From positions 1 through 30,209 of the forward strand of contig NZ_JYJG01000316.1 of NCBI RefSeq assembly GCF_000955955.1: a stretch of 30,209 nucleotides of DNA, written 5' to 3'. The translations under genes and the position numbers were made by a program. Shown here piece by piece: positions 22,427-30,165 of this stretch. This stretch comes from Lentzea aerocolonigenes. Lineage in GTDB: Bacteria; Actinomycetota; Actinomycetes; Mycobacteriales; Pseudonocardiaceae. The notes under the pieces are model-generated. The model worked only from the letters and a program-made list of their open reading frames with translations, ran no database searches and was not told the origin of the DNA. Position 1 is the first letter of the stretch. The number at the start of each line of letters is the position of its first letter.

Positions 22427-22954
22427 ATGGCCGAACCGCGGGTGGAGGTGCGGCGGAGCCCCCGGCGCCGCCGCATGGTCAGCGCGTACCGGGAGGGCGA
22501 CACCGTCGTCGTCCTTCTGCCGGCACGGATGACCAAGGGGGAAGAGAAGCACTGGGTGGCGGAGATGTTGAGCCGCCTCCAGCGCAGCGAGACGCGCAGG
22601 AGATCCCCTGCGCGCACGTCGGACGAGGCGCTGATGGCGCGCTGTGCCGAGCTGTCGGCGCGGTACCTGGACTCGCTCGCCGACCCCGTCAGCGTGCGCT
22701 GGGTGCCCCCCATGCGCACGCGCTGGGCGTCCTGCACGCCGACCGAGGGCACGATCCGCGTGTCCGAGCGTCTGCGTGAGGTGCCGCCGTGGGTGCTCGA
22801 CTACGTGCTGGTGCACGAGCTCGCGCACCTGCTCGTACCAGGGCACGGCAAGGACTTCTGGGAGTGGGTTCACCGCTACCAGAAGACCGAGCGGGCCATG
22901 GGTTACCTGGAAGGTCTCTCAGCCGCCGCAGGCTGGGGGATTTCGGAAGACTGA
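22427..22954 (+). CDS. YgjP-like metallopeptidase (M48/DUF45)
   Basis: 175 residues. The zinc motif is H-E-L-A-H (130-134) with a third ligand His140 in V-P-G-H-G-K-D-F-W. The upstream R-W-A-S-C-T (99-104) and I-R-V-S-E-R-L (110-116) are the usual strand pair of the YgjP/DUF45 family. It has no membrane segment, so it is cytosolic. Substrates are unknown. Leaderless start at ATG 22427. A strong terminator follows. Confidence 0.9.
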   Translation: MAEPRVEVRRSPRRRRMVSAYREGDTVVVLLPARMTKGEEKHWVAEMLSRLQRSETRRRSPARTSDEALMARCAELSARYLDSLADPVSVRWVPPMRTRWASCTPTEGTIRVSERLREVPPWVLDYVLVHELAHLLVPGHGKDFWEWVHRYQKTERAMGYLEGLSAAAGWGISED

Positions 22955-22963
22955 TCAGCTGAA

Positions 22964-23005
22964 CGCGAAACGCCCGGTGAGGGTGTGCTCGCCGGGCGTT
23001 TCGCG
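22964..23005 (+). terminator. Intrinsic terminator of the metallopeptidase gene
   Basis: A perfect 14-bp stem (CGCGAAACGCCCGG 22964-22977 with 22992-23005) with an inner GAG/CTC pair in the loop, starting 9 bases after the stop codon. No long T-tract follows. Confidence 0.85.
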
Positions 23006-23015
23006 TGTTCAGATC

Positions 23016-23090
23016 GTGGAGGACGGAGTCTTCGACTGGCCGCGGCTGCGCGAGGAGATTCGCGAGGCGGCGGCACGGCTCGGCGGCTGA
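23016..23090 (+). pseudogene. Gene fragment A (C-terminal remnant?)
   Basis: Right after the terminator an open stretch reads V-E-D-G-V-F-D-W-P-R-L-R-E-E-I-R-E-A-A-A and ends with two glycines and TGA at 23088-23090. Composition and codon use look like the end of a real protein, but there is no room for a start. I take it as a remnant of a lost gene; family not recognised. Confidence 0.35.
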
Positions 23091-23125
23091 GACTGGTGGC
23101 TGTCGGCGGCTGAGACTGGTGGCTG
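23080..23125 (+). repeat. Perfect 23-bp tandem duplication
   Basis: 23080-23102 and 23103-23125 are identical and directly adjacent (unit begins TCGGCGGCTGAGACTGG). The first copy contains the stop of fragment A, the second contains the GTG that opens fragment B. Confidence 0.9.
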
Positions 23126-23355
23126 CCCGGTCGGTACGTGCGGGTGGCGCCGACGCGCTCGAGGGCGAGGTGGCGGCACTGCTGGCCGCTTTGCCGGAGC
23201 CCGATCAGCGGGTTTGGTACTTCACCGCCGAGCAGATCGTGGATCCGGCCGGCTTCCTGCCCGGCTCGGTCGGGCTGGTGAGCTGCCGGCGAGCGTGGCC
23301 GGTCGTGCGCGACAGGCGGCCGTGGCTGGTGCCGCGGCCGCCTGTTCGCCTGGAT
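23119..23355 (+). pseudogene. Gene fragment B, unrecognised
   Basis: From GTG 23119 an open frame with coding-like composition reads A-D-A-L-E-G-E-V-A-A-L-L-A-A-L-P-E-P, then V-W-Y-F-T-A-E-Q-I-V-D-P-A-G-F-L-P-G-S-V and ends near W-L-V-P-R-P-P. Beyond 23356 the frame only shadows the opposite-strand metalloprotease gene and it has no stop of its own there. No ribosome-binding site is seen. It is probably the relic of a gene truncated at both ends; I do not know the family. Confidence 0.35.
23312..23345 (-). terminator. Terminator-like hairpin after the DUF2342 gene
   Basis: An 11-bp perfect stem (23312-23322 with 23335-23345, ACAGGCGGCCG and complement) with a 12-base loop, 10 bases beyond the stop codon at 23356. 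No T-tract. It may instead be fortuitous within fragment B. Confidence 0.5.
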
Positions 23356-24663
23356 CTAGTCGTCCGTCTTGCCGTCCTCCGGCTTGTCGCCGTCCTGCTC
23401 GCGCATGGTGCGTTCGAGCTCGGCCATCGGGTCTTCGAGGGCCTTGCGGGTGCTGGTCAGGCGTTCCGCGAACTCCAGCGGGTCGTCCAGGTCCTCCGCG
23501 GTGGGGACGAGCTCGGCGTGCTCCCAGACGCTGTCGCGCACCTCGACGCCGTGCTGGTCGCCGATCAGCTTCCACAGCGCCGACGCGGCCCGCAGCTTGC
23601 GCGGGCGCAGCTCGAGGCCGACCAAAGTCGCGAACGTCTGCTCGGCCGGGCCACCGGAGGCACGGCGGCGGCGCAGCGTCTCGCGCAGCGCGGGAGCGCC
23701 GGGCAGGCGGTCGGCCACGGCGGAGTCGACCACGACGTCCACCCAGCCCTCGACCAGGGCCAGGAGCGTTTCCAGGCGGGTCAGCGCCGCCTTCTGCTCC
23801 GGGGTGGTCTGCGGTTCGAGCAGGCCGGAACCCATGGCCTCCTCGATGGAGGCGGGGTTCGACGGGTCGATCTGGCCGGCGAGCTGCTCCAGGGCCGAGG
23901 TGTCGACCTTGATGCCCTTGGCGAACTCCTCGACGGTGTCGAGCAGGCGCTGCCGCAGCCACGGCACGTGCGTGAAGAGGCGCTGGTGAGCGGCCTCGCG
24001 GGCGGCGAGGAACACCATCACCTCGGAGGCGGGGCGCTCCAGGCCCTCGGTGAACTTCTCGATGTTCGCGGGCAGCAGTGCCGCCGTGCCCTCGGGACCG
24101 AGTGGCAGGCCGACGTCGGTCGAGGTGAGGACCTCGGAGCCGAGCTGCGCCAGCGCGTTGCCGAGCTGCGAGCCGAACGCCATGCCGCCCATCTGACCGA
24201 GCATCGCCAGCAGCGGACCCGCCGCCTGCTTGGCCTCGGCGGGCATCGCCTCGACCCACGCGCCGGACATGCGCTGCGCGACCGGGTCGCACAGGCGCTG
24301 CCAGGTCGGGATCGTGCGCTCGATCCAGTCGCGCGCGGTCCACGCCTGGGTCGTGCGGGTGCCCGCGGGCAGCGACGTGACCGGGTCCAGCCACATCTCG
24401 GCCAGGTGCACGGCGTCGGTGACCGCGCTCGACTGGTCGGCGGCGAACCCGATCGTGGTCGTGGACGACGACAGCTGCTGGAACGCGATCTGCTTTGCGA
24501 GGTCGTAGTTGACCGGCCCGCTCGACGACCCCGCGTTGCTCAGCATGGAGCCCAGCTGGCTCAACATGTTGCCCAGCTGGTTGAAGTCGAACGGGTTGTC
24601 TCCCGGCTTCCCGCTCTTGTCGTCGGGGTCGTGCGGGCTGAACCCGAACGGCACGTCACTCAT
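23356..24663 (-). CDS. DUF2342 family zinc-dependent metalloprotease-like protein
   Basis: 435 residues. An N-terminal Asn/Gly/Leu-rich stretch (about 23-50) precedes a long helical domain. The family motif A-A-R-E-A-A-H-Q-R-L-F (220-230) holds Glu223 and His226, followed by His232; a canonical HExxH is not present, so protease activity is a family annotation rather than something I can see. The C-terminus is acidic and polar. A homologue occupies the same place next to the PDZ protease gene in mycobacteria. ATG 24663 has TACGGT 6 bases upstream (leaderless). Confidence 0.87.
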   Translation of the reverse strand: MSDVPFGFSPHDPDDKSGKPGDNPFDFNQLGNMLSQLGSMLSNAGSSSGPVNYDLAKQIAFQQLSSSTTTIGFAADQSSAVTDAVHLAEMWLDPVTSLPAGTRTTQAWTARDWIERTIPTWQRLCDPVAQRMSGAWVEAMPAEAKQAAGPLLAMLGQMGGMAFGSQLGNALAQLGSEVLTSTDVGLPLGPEGTAALLPANIEKFTEGLERPASEVMVFLAAREAAHQRLFTHVPWLRQRLLDTVEEFAKGIKVDTSALEQLAGQIDPSNPASIEEAMGSGLLEPQTTPEQKAALTRLETLLALVEGWVDVVVDSAVADRLPGAPALRETLRRRRASGGPAEQTFATLVGLELRPRKLRAASALWKLIGDQHGVEVRDSVWEHAELVPTAEDLDDPLEFAERLTSTRKALEDPMAELERTMREQDGDKPEDGKTDD

Positions 24664-24669
24664 GCCTCT

Positions 24670-24699
24670 ACCGTACGCGGATCCACATGGTCGTACGCT
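24670..24699. promoter_or_regulatory. Divergent leaderless promoters
   Basis: Minus strand TACGGT (24675-24670) is 6 bases from ATG 24663. Plus strand TACGCT (24694-24699) is 8 bases from GTG 24708. The two start codons are separated by only 44 bases. Confidence 0.6.
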
Positions 24700-24707
24700 G
24701 TTCAGCC

Positions 24708-25787
24708 GTGAGTGAAACCGTCACGACCGCACCCGCTCCCGCGCCCCCGCCGAGGGAGCGCGGACTGACACGCCGGACGTGGACGCTGATCGTCAGCTTC
24801 CTCGTGGTGGCGGCACTCGGACTGCTCGGCGGTTTCGCCAGAGTCCCGTACGTCGCGCTGGGCCCCGGCCCGACCTACGACGTGCTCGGCAAGGTGAAGG
24901 ACACCGACGTCGTCTCGGTGGACGGCCAGAACACCTTCCCCACCAACGGAACCCTGCGCATGACGACGGTCTCGCTCACCGACGACGTGTCGCTCTTCGG
25001 CGCTCTCGGCCTGTGGCTGTCCGGCCGCTACGCCCTCGCGCCGCGCGAGGAGTTCTTCAAGCCCGGCGAGTCGGAGGAGGAGGTGCAGAAGAACAACGAG
25101 CTCGCGTTCAGCGAGTCGCAGACCTCAGCCGAGGTCGCCGCGCTGCACTACCTCGGCTATCCGGGCAAGGTGATCGCCAACCAGGTGACCAAGGGCAGCC
25201 CCGCGGAGAACGTCATCCCGCTCGGCGCCCGCATCATCTCGGTCAACGGCAAGCAGGTGCAGACCGCGGCCGACGTGAGCGCCGCCCTGGAGAACACCAA
25301 GCCGGGCGACCACATCGAGGTCGCGTTCGAGAAGGACGGCACCTCGAAGTCGACCCAGCTCACCCTCGGCACCCGTGACGACGGCCGCCCGGCGGGCTTC
25401 ATCGGCATCCTCCCGGTGGACCGCGCCGACGTGCCGTTCAAAATCAAGATCAGCCTGTCCGACGTGGGCGGCCCGTCCGCCGGCCTGATCTTCGCGCTGG
25501 GGATCGTCGACAAGCTGACGCCCGGCGAGCTCAACGGCGGCAAGGCCATCGCGGGCACCGGCGAGATCACCGGCGACGGCACGGTCAAGCCGATCGGCGG
25601 CATCGCGTTCAAGATGGTGGCGGCCAAGGAGGCGGGCGCGACGGCGTTCCTCGTGCCGTCGGCCAACTGCCAGGACGCGAAGCAGCAGGCGCCGGACGGC
25701 CTGAAGCTGATCAAGGTCGAGAACCTGAAGGACGCGGTGTCGTCGCTGGACGCGCTGAACGCGGGCAAGGAGACGCCGGCCTGCTGA
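24708..25787 (+). CDS. Membrane-anchored PDZ / Lon-type (S16) protease
   Basis: 359 residues from GTG 24708. A Pro-rich cytoplasmic start (8-16) is followed by one membrane helix (about 25-47), then the V-A-L-G-P-G-P-T-Y-D segment, a PDZ domain (about 148-222, with S-P-A-E near 164-167) and a Lon-like S16 domain with Ser257 in G-G-P-S-A-G and Lys302 in G-G-I-A-F-K as the catalytic dyad. This is the YlbL-type layout of an extracytoplasmic protease. In mycobacteria a homologue sits in the same place. The frame is open to 24687, but the GTG fits the -10 spacing and the family's start. Confidence 0.92.
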   Translation: MSETVTTAPAPAPPPRERGLTRRTWTLIVSFLVVAALGLLGGFARVPYVALGPGPTYDVLGKVKDTDVVSVDGQNTFPTNGTLRMTTVSLTDDVSLFGALGLWLSGRYALAPREEFFKPGESEEEVQKNNELAFSESQTSAEVAALHYLGYPGKVIANQVTKGSPAENVIPLGARIISVNGKQVQTAADVSAALENTKPGDHIEVAFEKDGTSKSTQLTLGTRDDGRPAGFIGILPVDRADVPFKIKISLSDVGGPSAGLIFALGIVDKLTPGELNGGKAIAGTGEITGDGTVKPIGGIAFKMVAAKEAGATAFLVPSANCQDAKQQAPDGLKLIKVENLKDAVSSLDALNAGKETPAC

Positions 25788-25792
25788 ACGGG

Positions 25793-26359
25793 TCAGCTCG
25801 CGCTGCTCACGTCCGGCGGCCAGCCGTTCTGGTTGGCGAACTGGCGCATGTAGCGCTCGCACCGCCGGATGAAGTCTTGTCCGGTGTCCGGCAGCCGCGT
25901 CAGTTCGATCACCCGCTCGGGATCGGACTCCGGCGGCTCCAGCATGAAGATGTTGATGTCGACGAACTCGCCGCCGCCTCGTACTGCACAGGTCAGTGCG
26001 AGCGCGGTCGCGATCACGACACCCGCGCAAGTGCGGTCCGGCCTGAAGGACGGGTCGACGTGGTCGAACGCGACGGCCGACGCTCCGTCGCCGGTCGAGA
26101 TCGCGAAGCGGAACCAGCGACGCGCCGAGGTGTCGACCTCGCCGGGGTGCTCGCCGACGACCTCGGACCGCAGTTCGGACGCAGCCAGGCGACGGCCGGG
26201 GTGCACGAGCTCGTCGCCGCTCCACTGCCGGTCCACCAGGACCTCGATGACAGGTGGATCGTCGACACCCAGGAGCAGCCCCGTCGTCTCCCGTGCCCCG
26301 ACGACGAGGTCCATGAGGGAGATCGGCGCGCGCATGGTGGCCCAGAGATCGACGGACAT
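25793..26359 (-). CDS. Hypothetical protein, 188 residues
   Basis: A soluble mixed alpha/beta protein starting M-S-V-D-L-W-A-T-M-R-A-P. It has a strand-rich middle (R-W-F-R-F-A-I-S-T near 83-91), a single Cys before I-A-T-A-L-A-L-T-C, and a C-terminal helix with R-R-C-E-R-Y-M-R-Q-F. The frame is open to 26425, but ATG 26359 is chosen because TACGGT lies 6 bases upstream, while the longer version would start only 8 bases from a terminator stem. I do not recognise the family. It converges on the PDZ protease gene with a 5-base gap. Confidence 0.75.
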   Translation of the reverse strand: MSVDLWATMRAPISLMDLVVGARETTGLLLGVDDPPVIEVLVDRQWSGDELVHPGRRLAASELRSEVVGEHPGEVDTSARRWFRFAISTGDGASAVAFDHVDPSFRPDRTCAGVVIATALALTCAVRGGGEFVDINIFMLEPPESDPERVIELTRLPDTGQDFIRRCERYMRQFANQNGWPPDVSSAS

Positions 26360-26365
26360 GGCGGG

Positions 26366-26371
26366 ACCGTA
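26366..26371 (-). promoter_or_regulatory. -10 element of a leaderless promoter
   Basis: TACGGT on the minus strand (26371-26366), 6 bases before ATG 26359. It decides the start codon of this gene. Confidence 0.6.
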
Positions 26372-26432
26372 GACAACCGTCTCGCCTTCCGGCCACCGAA
26401 ATCGGTGTTCGCGGGAAGCGGACACACCAGAT

Positions 26433-26466
26433 CACAGCCCCGGCGCGATCAAGCTCCGGGGCTGTG
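26433..26466 (-). terminator. Terminator of the PPA1309 family gene
   Basis: A perfect 11-bp stem (CACAGCCCCGG 26433-26443 with 26456-26466) with a 12-base loop, 20 bases beyond the stop. It separates two minus-strand genes. Confidence 0.82.
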
Positions 26467-26486
26467 TCAGCCTGGACAGATGACGA

Positions 26487-27017
26487 TCAGGGCCGCAGCG
26501 TGGCGAGCAGGGCGTCGGTGAGGTTGGGCGCGAGCTCCGGGTGCTCGACGACCTCCTCCGGCACCTCGACCGTCCCGCGCAGCCGCAGCACGCAGGAGAC
26601 CGAGCCGTCGCGCAGCACGGCGGCGACCAGGCGGGCCTCGCGGCGGGCCGGGTGTTCGGCGGCGAACCTGCGGGCGGCCTCGTCGTCCAGCTCGCCGTGG
26701 CTCAGTTCCGTTTCCGCCTCCGGGGGCAGGACCACGATCTCCTGGGCCAGCGCGCAGCCGGTCACGGTCGGGGGCCACTCGATGCCCGCCAGCGCCTCGC
26801 CCAAGTCACCCTGGAGGGGATCCTGGGCGATCGGGGTCAGCGGGGACGACTCGGCGTCGAGCTGGTCCCGCAGCTCCGGTTGCTGGGCGATCAGGTCTGA
26901 GGTGGCCACGAGGGCGAAGAGTTGCGGGGGCTGCTCCCAGCCGCCTGCCGATACGAACTCCTCTACCTCGCGGGCGACCGTCGGGAGGATGACCGCTGGC
27001 GTTTCACTCGCTGACAC
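26487..27017 (-). CDS. PPA1309 family protein
   Basis: 176 residues. The order of conserved blocks matches the actinobacterial PPA1309 family: V-A-R-E-V-E-E-F-V near the start, W-E-Q-P-P-Q-L-F-A-L-V, E-A-L-A-G-I-E-W-P, G-C-A-L-A-Q-E-I-V-V-L-P-P-E-A-E, A-E-H-P-A-R-R-E-A-R-L-V-A-A-V-L-R-D-G, and a final L-A-P-N-L-T-D-A-L-L-A-T-L. It is soluble and of unknown function. The GTG at 27017 is preferred to the ATG at 27026 because TACGAT (27030-27025) is 7 bases before it and overlaps the ATG. Confidence 0.83.
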   Translation of the reverse strand: MSASETPAVILPTVAREVEEFVSAGGWEQPPQLFALVATSDLIAQQPELRDQLDAESSPLTPIAQDPLQGDLGEALAGIEWPPTVTGCALAQEIVVLPPEAETELSHGELDDEAARRFAAEHPARREARLVAAVLRDGSVSCVLRLRGTVEVPEEVVEHPELAPNLTDALLATLRP

Positions 27018-27024
27018 GCGTGTC

Positions 27025-27030
27025 ATCGTA
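27025..27030 (-). promoter_or_regulatory. -10 element of a leaderless promoter
   Basis: TACGAT on the minus strand, 7 bases before GTG 27017. The hexamer overlaps an in-frame ATG that would then not be transcribed. Confidence 0.55.
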
Positions 27031-27120
27031 AGACTGCGGACTTCACGGGAACCCAGGGCGTCGTCCGTAGAGTTGGACTAAACGTACGTATTGAAATTCC
27101 GCGATCCAGGAGCGTGCCTC

Positions 27121-30114
27121 GTGGCCACACGGCCTCCGGTCGGACTGCCGAAACTGTCCCGGCGCAGCCGAATACTGCTCATCGTCGGAGTTGTGCTCCT
27201 GTTCGGTCTCATCACGGGATCGCGGCTGCTCGACACCTACGTGACTTGGCTGTGGTTCGGCGAGGTGAATTTCCGCAACGTCTACAGCACAGTGCTGCTC
27301 ACGCGCCTGGTGCTGTTCTTGGCCGTAGGGGTCGTGGTCGGCGGCATCGTCGCGCTCAACCTGTACCTCGCGTACCGGGCGCGGCCCGTGTTCGTGCCGG
27401 TGTCGGGGCCCGATGACCCGGTGGCCAGGTACCGGACCGTGGTGATGCGGCGGATGCGGTTGTTCGCGATCGGCATCCCGGTGTTCGTCGGGTTGATCGC
27501 GGGCGCGTCGGCGCAGGCGGACTGGCAGCAGATCCAGCTCTTCCTCAACGCCCAGCCGTTCGGGATCACGGATCCGCAGTTCGGGCACGACATCGGCTTC
27601 TACGCGTTCAAGCTGCCGTTCTACGAGTGGGTGCTGTCGTGGCTGTTCGTCGTCACGGCGGTGTCGTTCATCGGCGCGGTGATCGCGCACTACCTCTTCG
27701 GCGGGATCCGGCTGGCCGGTCGCGGTGGTCAGCTCTCCGGGCCCGCACGGCTGCACCTGGCGCTCGTCGCCGGCTCGTTCGTGCTGCTGAAGGCGGTCGC
27801 GTACTTCTTCGACCGGTACGAGCTGCTGCTGCACGAGAACGAGAAGTTCGTCGGCGCGAGCTACACCGACCTCAACGCGGTGCTGCCGGCCAAGCTGATC
27901 CTGCTGTGCATCGCGGTGTTCTGCGCGATCGCGTTCTTCGCGGGTGCGTTCATGCGCAACGTGCAGCTGCCCGCCATCGCGACCGTCCTGCTGGTGCTGT
28001 CGAGCGTGCTCGTCGGCGCGGCGTGGCCCGCGGTGCTGGAGCAGTTCTCGGTCAAGCCGAACGCCATCCAGAAGGAAGCCCAGTCGATCACCCGCAACAT
28101 CGAGGCGACGAGGCAGTCGTTCGGGTTGACGGACGACAAGGTCTCGACGAAGCCCTACGAGGGCAAGCAGACCGTCACGAACGACCAGATCAAGACCAAC
28201 GACGCGGCGACCCTGGGCAACATCCGCCTGCTCGACCCCGCCGTGCTGTCGCGGACCTTCACACAGTTCACCCAGCTGCGGCCGTTCTACGGGTTCCCGA
28301 ACAAGCTCGACGTCGACCGGTACAAAGTGGACGAGAAGCTGCGCGACTACATCGTGGCCGTCCGCGAGCTCAAGCTCGACAGCCTGCCGCAGGGTCAGCG
28401 CGACTGGATCAACCAGCACCTCATCTACACGCACGGCAACGGCTTCGTCTACGCCGAGGCGAACAAGGTGAACGCGGACGCCGACCAGACCAACGGCGGC
28501 TACCCGGACTTCAAGACCGGTGAGGTCGCGCCGGACGGCTCGGTCCGCAACGCCGACAACGGCATCAAGGTCGACCAGCCGCGCACCTACTACGGCGAGC
28601 TGTTCGGCACCAACGACTACTCGATCGTCGGCGGCCGGCCGCAGGGTTCGGCAGCGGAGTACGACACCGACGCGAAGTCCTACAGCTACACCGGTGCCGG
28701 TGGTGTCCCGGTCGGCAGCCTGCTCAACAAGCTGGCGTTCGCCGCGTACTACGGCGAGCGGAACATCCTCTTCAACCAGTCGATCGCGGACGACTCGAAG
28801 ATCCTGTTCAAGCGCACCCCGCGCGAGCGCGTGCAGGCCGTCGCACCGTGGCTGACCGTCGACAGCGACCCGTACCCGGCCGTGGTGAACGGCCGCATCA
28901 CGTGGATCGTCGACGGCTACACCACGCTCGACAACTACCCGTACGCGCAGCGCACCCCGCTGAGCGACGCGACCAACGACTCGCTCACCGCGGACGGCGT
29001 GGTCGTCTCGCAGATCAACAAGCCCGTCAACTACATCCGCAACTCGGTCAAGGCCACTGTGGACGCTTATGACGGTTCGGTGAGCCTGTACGCGATCGAC
29101 GAGAAGGACCCGGTCCTCAAGGCATGGATGGGTGTCTTCCCCGGCACCGTCAAGCCGGCCAGCGACATCTCGAACGAGCTGCGGTCGCACTTCCGCTACC
29201 CCGAGGACCTGTTCAAGGTGCAGCGGCAGATCCTGTCGAAGTACCACGTGCAGTCCCCGTCGGACTTCTACTCCGGCGTCTCCTACTGGGCGCCGCCGCA
29301 GGACCCGACGATCGACAACGTGACCACGGCGCAGGCCCAGCAGGACGCGGCGAACAAGCGCAGGGACGCCCAGCCGCCGTTCTACGTCCTCGCCGGTGAT
29401 CCGACCGACGCGAGCAAGGTCCGCTTCCAGCTGACCAGCCCGCTCGTGCGCGAGAACCGCGAGTTCATGGCGTCCTACGTGTCCGTGGGGTCGGATCCCG
29501 ACAACTACGGCAAGATCAACGTGCTCCAGCTCAACACCGACGCCAAGGGCCCGCAGCAGATCCAGACCCAGTTCCTCACGTCGGACAACGTCAGCCGCGA
29601 GCTCAACCTGCTGACACAGCAGAAGACGACGGTCGTCTACGGCAACCTGCTCACGCTTCCCGTGGGTGGCGCGCTGCTGTACGTCGAACCCGTGTACATC
29701 GAGCGCGCGTCCAACAACACCTCGTATCCGCAGCTGTCCAAGGTCCTCGTCTGGTACGGCGACCGGGTCGGGTACGCGTCGACGTTGAGCGAGGCGCTGG
29801 AGCAGGTGCTCAGCGGCACCGGTTCGGTCGTGCCGCCGCAGAGCAACAACAACAACGGCAACGGTCAGACCTCCACGCCGCCGTCGACCCCGCCGCCGAC
29901 CAACGGGTCGTTGAGCCCTGACCTGCAGAAGGCGATCAACGACATCGACTCGGCGCTCGCCGACATCAAGAAGGCGCAGCAGAACAGCGACTTCACCGCG
30001 CTCGGCCAGGCGTACCAGAAGCTGGACGACGCGTCGAAGAGGTTCAAGCAGTACAACACCGGGGCTCCTTCAGCCCCGTCGACAGCGCCAACCAGCCCCA
30101 CTCCGTCGGGCTGA
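27121..30114 (+). CDS. UPF0182 family large membrane protein
   Basis: 997 residues from GTG 27121, with AGGAG (27108-27112) 8 bases upstream. The first ~320 residues contain about seven membrane helices, including the conserved Y-V-T-W-L-W-F-G-E-V block near residue 42. The following ~560 residues form a large soluble domain, by family knowledge outside the membrane, with repeated Y-Y-G-E-L and P-Y-P-type segments. The end carries an Asn run and a Pro/Thr linker (about 905-930), then a predicted coiled-coil (D-I-D-S-A-L-A-D-I-K-K-A) and a second Pro/Ser/Thr tail. COG1615/UPF0182 function is unknown. A homologue sits beside the PDZ protease gene in mycobacteria. The frame is open 30 bases upstream, without a start signal. 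Confidence 0.93.
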   Translation: MATRPPVGLPKLSRRSRILLIVGVVLLFGLITGSRLLDTYVTWLWFGEVNFRNVYSTVLLTRLVLFLAVGVVVGGIVALNLYLAYRARPVFVPVSGPDDPVARYRTVVMRRMRLFAIGIPVFVGLIAGASAQADWQQIQLFLNAQPFGITDPQFGHDIGFYAFKLPFYEWVLSWLFVVTAVSFIGAVIAHYLFGGIRLAGRGGQLSGPARLHLALVAGSFVLLKAVAYFFDRYELLLHENEKFVGASYTDLNAVLPAKLILLCIAVFCAIAFFAGAFMRNVQLPAIATVLLVLSSVLVGAAWPAVLEQFSVKPNAIQKEAQSITRNIEATRQSFGLTDDKVSTKPYEGKQTVTNDQIKTNDAATLGNIRLLDPAVLSRTFTQFTQLRPFYGFPNKLDVDRYKVDEKLRDYIVAVRELKLDSLPQGQRDWINQHLIYTHGNGFVYAEANKVNADADQTNGGYPDFKTGEVAPDGSVRNADNGIKVDQPRTYYGELFGTNDYSIVGGRPQGSAAEYDTDAKSYSYTGAGGVPVGSLLNKLAFAAYYGERNILFNQSIADDSKILFKRTPRERVQAVAPWLTVDSDPYPAVVNGRITWIVDGYTTLDNYPYAQRTPLSDATNDSLTADGVVVSQINKPVNYIRNSVKATVDAYDGSVSLYAIDEKDPVLKAWMGVFPGTVKPASDISNELRSHFRYPEDLFKVQRQILSKYHVQSPSDFYSGVSYWAPPQDPTIDNVTTAQAQQDAANKRRDAQPPFYVLAGDPTDASKVRFQLTSPLVRENREFMASYVSVGSDPDNYGKINVLQLNTDAKGPQQIQTQFLTSDNVSRELNLLTQQKTTVVYGNLLTLPVGGALLYVEPVYIERASNNTSYPQLSKVLVWYGDRVGYASTLSEALEQVLSGTGSVVPPQSNNNNGNGQTSTPPSTPPPTNGSLSPDLQKAINDIDSALADIKKAQQNSDFTALGQAYQKLDDASKRFKQYNTGAPSAPSTAPTSPTPSG

Positions 30115-30123
30115 CCACCCGAT

Positions 30124-30153
30124 TTGCAATTAGCCGCTCCCCCCGCGTAGGGT
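30124..30153 (+). promoter_or_regulatory. tRNA promoter
   Basis: TTGCAA (30124-30129), 18 bases, TAGGGT (30148-30153). The tRNA begins 12 bases after the -10, which leaves a short 5' leader. Confidence 0.7.
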
Positions 30154-30165
30154 TCTAATTACCGA

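Noticed and set aside
23005..24711. Plus-strand open frame extending through the DUF2342 gene
   Set aside because: Only its first ~230 bases look coding (reported as a fragment); the remainder is antisense shadow of the metalloprotease-like gene.
27043..29247. Long minus-strand open frame opposite the UPF0182 gene (over 700 codons)
   Set aside because: It is antisense to a clear membrane protein, has an Arg/Asp/Glu/Val-heavy composition typical of high-GC shadow frames, and no start signal.
30059..30075. GGGGCT/AGCCCC hairpin near the end of the UPF0182 gene
   Set aside because: It is within the coding tail and only 6 bp; probably a by-product of Pro/Ser/Ala codons rather than a terminator.
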